Part shown: positions 61,833 to 64,000 of the stretch, one piece after another | Layout of the letters: every line of letters begins with the position of its first letter | Numbering within the stretch: the first letter of the stretch is position 1 | Assembly (NCBI RefSeq): GCF_021462265.1 | Contig: NZ_JAJONF010000017.1 | Coordinates: forward strand, 124,001 to 188,000 | Length of the DNA stretch: 64,000 bases | Direction: 5' to 3' | From: Streptomyces shenzhenensis | GTDB taxonomy: Bacteria; Actinomycetota; Actinomycetes; Streptomycetales; Streptomycetaceae | The notes under the pieces: model-generated | Seen by the model: the letters and a program-made list of their open reading frames with translations, nothing else | Databases searched by the model: none | Told to the model about the DNA's origin: nothing | Translations under genes and position numbers: made by a program

Positions 61833-61956
61833 GTGCGCAACCTCCGCTTGGCAGCCTGCGAACGCTACTCGGACGTTCCGGCAATGTCGTGATCCCGTCG
61901 ACTTGATCGAACGAGGTCGCTAATCTTCCCAGAGGTCATGCGAGTCGGCGGGGGCA

Positions 61957-64000
61957 ATGGAACGAGAAGCACGTCACCACCTGCGTGGTGTGGTGGACGA
62001 GGTGAGCGGTTGGCACAAGCTCGCGGCAGGCATCGCCGAGCAACGTGAGACCGTCCAGTCAGCGGCGGAGGACGCCGCCCGGCAGCTCCTCGACCGCATG
62101 GTCCCGCTCGGGACCGAGACCACCGCCTCATGGCGCGTCCTGCAGGTCTCGCCGTCCGATGCCGGCCCGCTGACCGCCCTGGCCCGCCGCCAAGCACTTC
62201 CGGCGATCACAGCCGACACCCAGCAGGGCATCCGTAGGCTGACCGACGACGCCGGCCGGGCGTTGACGGCCGTCCGCGCGTTGTTCGGTGCCCGCCGGAT
62301 CTTCTCCGGCAAGAACCGCAAGGAAGAGGCGGAGCAGGCTGCCGCCCGCCTCCTGTCCCTCCACGAGGAGGTCACGAGCACCCGACTCGTACCCGGAATG
62401 GAAGGCCTGGCGGCGTGGGACGGGAAGGCCGTCCCGGCAGTCGGGCCCTCGGACGTCCTCGACGAGAGGGTTGGCTTCGACCAGCGCCTCGGCACCCCGG
62501 CCGAACTCGTCGGGCGGCATGAACTGGATGCCGCCAAGACCGCGATCACCGCGATCGACCAGGCTCTGCACCGCGAGAGCGAGTTCAGAAAGGCCGTCGA
62601 CGGCGCAGGCAACGCCGTCCGACAGGCCGAGGTGCGCAAGCTGGTCGCCGAGATGCCCGTCGAACGGCTCAAGGACGCGACCAGCGGCCAACTGCGTATC
62701 ACGGCGCTGATGGATGCCGGAATCAGGAACGTGCAGCAAGTCCTCGACCAGCAGTCACGGATCCGGTCGCTCCCAGGGGTCGGTGACACGACGGGCAACC
62801 GGATGGTCGGCGCCGCGCGGACAATCTGGCAGACCACCATGGACGAGATGCCGATCCGCATCGACGTCAAGAACCGCTCACAAGCCACCACGACGCTCCT
62901 CGCGGCGCTGCGGGCCTGGGACGCGGCGCGCTCGATCCGCAGCGCGACGGCGGACCTCGCCGCCGCCGACGCGGTACGGCCGCTCCTCCACAACCTCGAT
63001 GCCCGGACCTCCCACGTGGTGCTCGTCCCCCAGACCCGGACCGTCGCCGAGTTGCGTACCGCGCTGGCCGCCGTCGAGAGACGCGGGGCGGTGCTCGACA
63101 CTGGGACCGGCACCGCCGGCGGCGACCCCTGGGAGGACTTCCTCTCCCGGCCGGCCGACTACTACGCGATGCTCGCGGAGCTCGGATTCCTGGCCGACGA
63201 CGCCGAGAAGAGCCAGGGCGACCTGCCGGCCGAGATCGTCGAGGCGGTCAGGGAGCTCACTCTCGACACCACCCACCTGAAGGCGTCCCTGCGCGGATAC
63301 CAGTCCTTCGGCGCCCGCTTCGCGATCGTGCAGCGGAAGGTCGTCATCGGCGACGAGATGGGCCTGGGGAAGACCGTCGAATCCCTCGCCGTGCTCGCCC
63401 ACCTGCGGGCCAGGGGCTCCTCCCACTTCCTGGTCGTGTGCCCGGCCGCCGTCGTGACCAACTGGGTACGCGAAGTCCAGGCCAAGTCCGCTCTGCGGGC
63501 GTACCGCCTCCACGGGCCCGCGCGTGACGACGCGCTGAAGTCCTGGATCCGCGGCGGTGGGGTCGCGGTCACCACCTATGACATCCTCGGATGGGTGGAC
63601 GGCCGGATTCCCGAAGGCGCCGAACCGGCGTGCGTGGTGTTCGACGAAGCGCACTACATCAAGAATCCGCACGCCAAACGAACCCAGCGCTCCACGGCCC
63701 TGATACAGCGATCCGAGCGAGCGCTCCTCCTCACCGGCACCCCCCTGGAGAACCGGATCGAGGAATTCCGCAATCTCGTCGGTTACCTCCGGCCGGACCT
63801 TCCGGTCAACGCCTCGGAGATCTCCCCTCGCCAGTTCCGGAAGCAGGTGGCACCGGCCTACTTGCGGCGCAATCAGGAAGACGTCCTCACCGAGCTCCCG
63901 GAACGGCTCGACATCGACGAGTGGTTGCCGATGTCCGGCGCCGATGAGCAGTACTACCGAGCGGCCGTCGTCGAAGGCAACTTCATGGCCATGCGCCAGG
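61957..64000 (+). CDS. SNF2-family helicase with HhH-containing N-terminal region (partial)
   Basis: The frame is open from ATG 61957 to the window end, 681 codons. Residues 1-430 form a long alpha-helical region of unknown family containing a helix-hairpin-helix motif, LPGVGDTTGNRMVGAAR (about 272-288), a DNA-binding element. The SNF2 ATPase starts near 450: motif I GDEMGLGKT (465-473), motif Ia region LVVCPAAVVTNW, motif II VVFDEAHYIKN, motif III LLLTGTPLENR. The second lobe lies beyond the window. It is divergent from the RapA/DrmD-like helicase with a 124-bp shared promoter region, suggesting a functional pair in DNA repair or defence. Confidence 0.85.
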   Translation, partial: MEREARHHLRGVVDEVSGWHKLAAGIAEQRETVQSAAEDAARQLLDRMVPLGTETTASWRVLQVSPSDAGPLTALARRQALPAITADTQQGIRRLTDDAGRALTAVRALFGARRIFSGKNRKEEAEQAAARLLSLHEEVTSTRLVPGMEGLAAWDGKAVPAVGPSDVLDERVGFDQRLGTPAELVGRHELDAAKTAITAIDQALHRESEFRKAVDGAGNAVRQAEVRKLVAEMPVERLKDATSGQLRITALMDAGIRNVQQVLDQQSRIRSLPGVGDTTGNRMVGAARTIWQTTMDEMPIRIDVKNRSQATTTLLAALRAWDAARSIRSATADLAAADAVRPLLHNLDARTSHVVLVPQTRTVAELRTALAAVERRGAVLDTGTGTAGGDPWEDFLSRPADYYAMLAELGFLADDAEKSQGDLPAEIVEAVRELTLDTTHLKASLRGYQSFGARFAIVQRKVVIGDEMGLGKTVESLAVLAHLRARGSSHFLVVCPAAVVTNWVREVQAKSALRAYRLHGPARDDALKSWIRGGGVAVTTYDILGWVDGRIPEGAEPACVVFDEAHYIKNPHAKRTQRSTALIQRSERALLLTGTPLENRIEEFRNLVGYLRPDLPVNASEISPRQFRKQVAPAYLRRNQEDVLTELPERLDIDEWLPMSGADEQYYRAAVVEGNFMAMRQ

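Noticed and set aside
1..64000. tRNA, rRNA, CRISPR array, insertion sequence or attachment site
   Set aside because: No cloverleaf-like intergenic stretch, regularly spaced repeat array, transposase or integrase frame could be supported.

Overview
The window is very GC-rich, has strong G/C bias at third codon positions, uses many GTG starts and 4-bp ATGA/GTGA gene overlaps, and encodes families typical of Streptomyces (DUF5134, DUF5997, PucR, PaaX, PL3, GH76, M56 without BlaI). It is best read as a Streptomyces or close actinobacterial chromosome segment. I see no rRNA, tRNA, CRISPR array, insertion sequence or prophage. About 45 protein genes and two or three gene remnants are supported.

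Layout. 1-5.5 kb: a partial FUSC membrane transporter, DUF5134 membrane protein, M56 peptidase, PAP2 phosphatase, HAD hydrolase and a TetR regulator with a clear operator. 5.8-8.7 kb: FprA-like ferredoxin-NADP reductase and an NCS2 nucleobase permease. 8.7-13.9 kb: a PucR regulator divergent from a four-gene operon (agmatinase family, NCS1 permease, cyclase-family hydrolase, SnoaL-like protein), apparently for uptake and hydrolysis of a nitrogen compound. 14-16.7 kb: a plant-polymer locus with an SGNH hydrolase, the wreck of a secreted CBM2 esterase and a divergent PL3 pectate lyase under a LacI-type operator. 17.3-19.8 kb: PaaX regulator divergent from an AidB-like acyl-CoA dehydrogenase. 19.9-32.6 kb: mostly housekeeping or scattered genes (HEAT-repeat protein, Asp-box protein, uracil-DNA glycosylase, GlcNAc-kinase-like ATPase, CbiX-like protein, lactonase, HAD phosphatase, DHA2 exporter, a LysR effector domain without HTH, DUF5997).

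32.9-45.4 kb holds the most striking system: five tightly coupled genes, DUF4132 protein, a 1656-aa protein of unknown function, MoxR-type AAA ATPase, a DUF5682-VWA fusion and a SWIM zinc-finger protein. The arrangement matches the poorly understood E. coli yehI-yehL-yehM-yehP-yehQ set. It sits behind an exact match to the RecA-independent (PafBC-type) DNA-damage promoter, so I predict a damage-inducible chaperone or conflict machine.

45.6-51.6 kb: after a methyltransferase comes a compact five-gene reverse-strand operon (PhyH-type dioxygenase, DUF6271, fold-type III PLP decarboxylase, GNAT acetyltransferase, MFS exporter) that reads like a small amino-acid-derived natural-product pathway without NRPS or PKS. 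Its upstream region, shared with a GH3 beta-N-acetylhexosaminidase, carries two sites resembling the DasR (GlcNAc-responsive) operator. 53.5-55 kb: secreted GH76 mannanase with a LacI-type operator. 55.4-58.5 kb: PadR-controlled MacB-type ABC transporter. 58.8-64 kb: two large divergent SNF2-family helicases, one running off the window, which may be the edge of a defence island.
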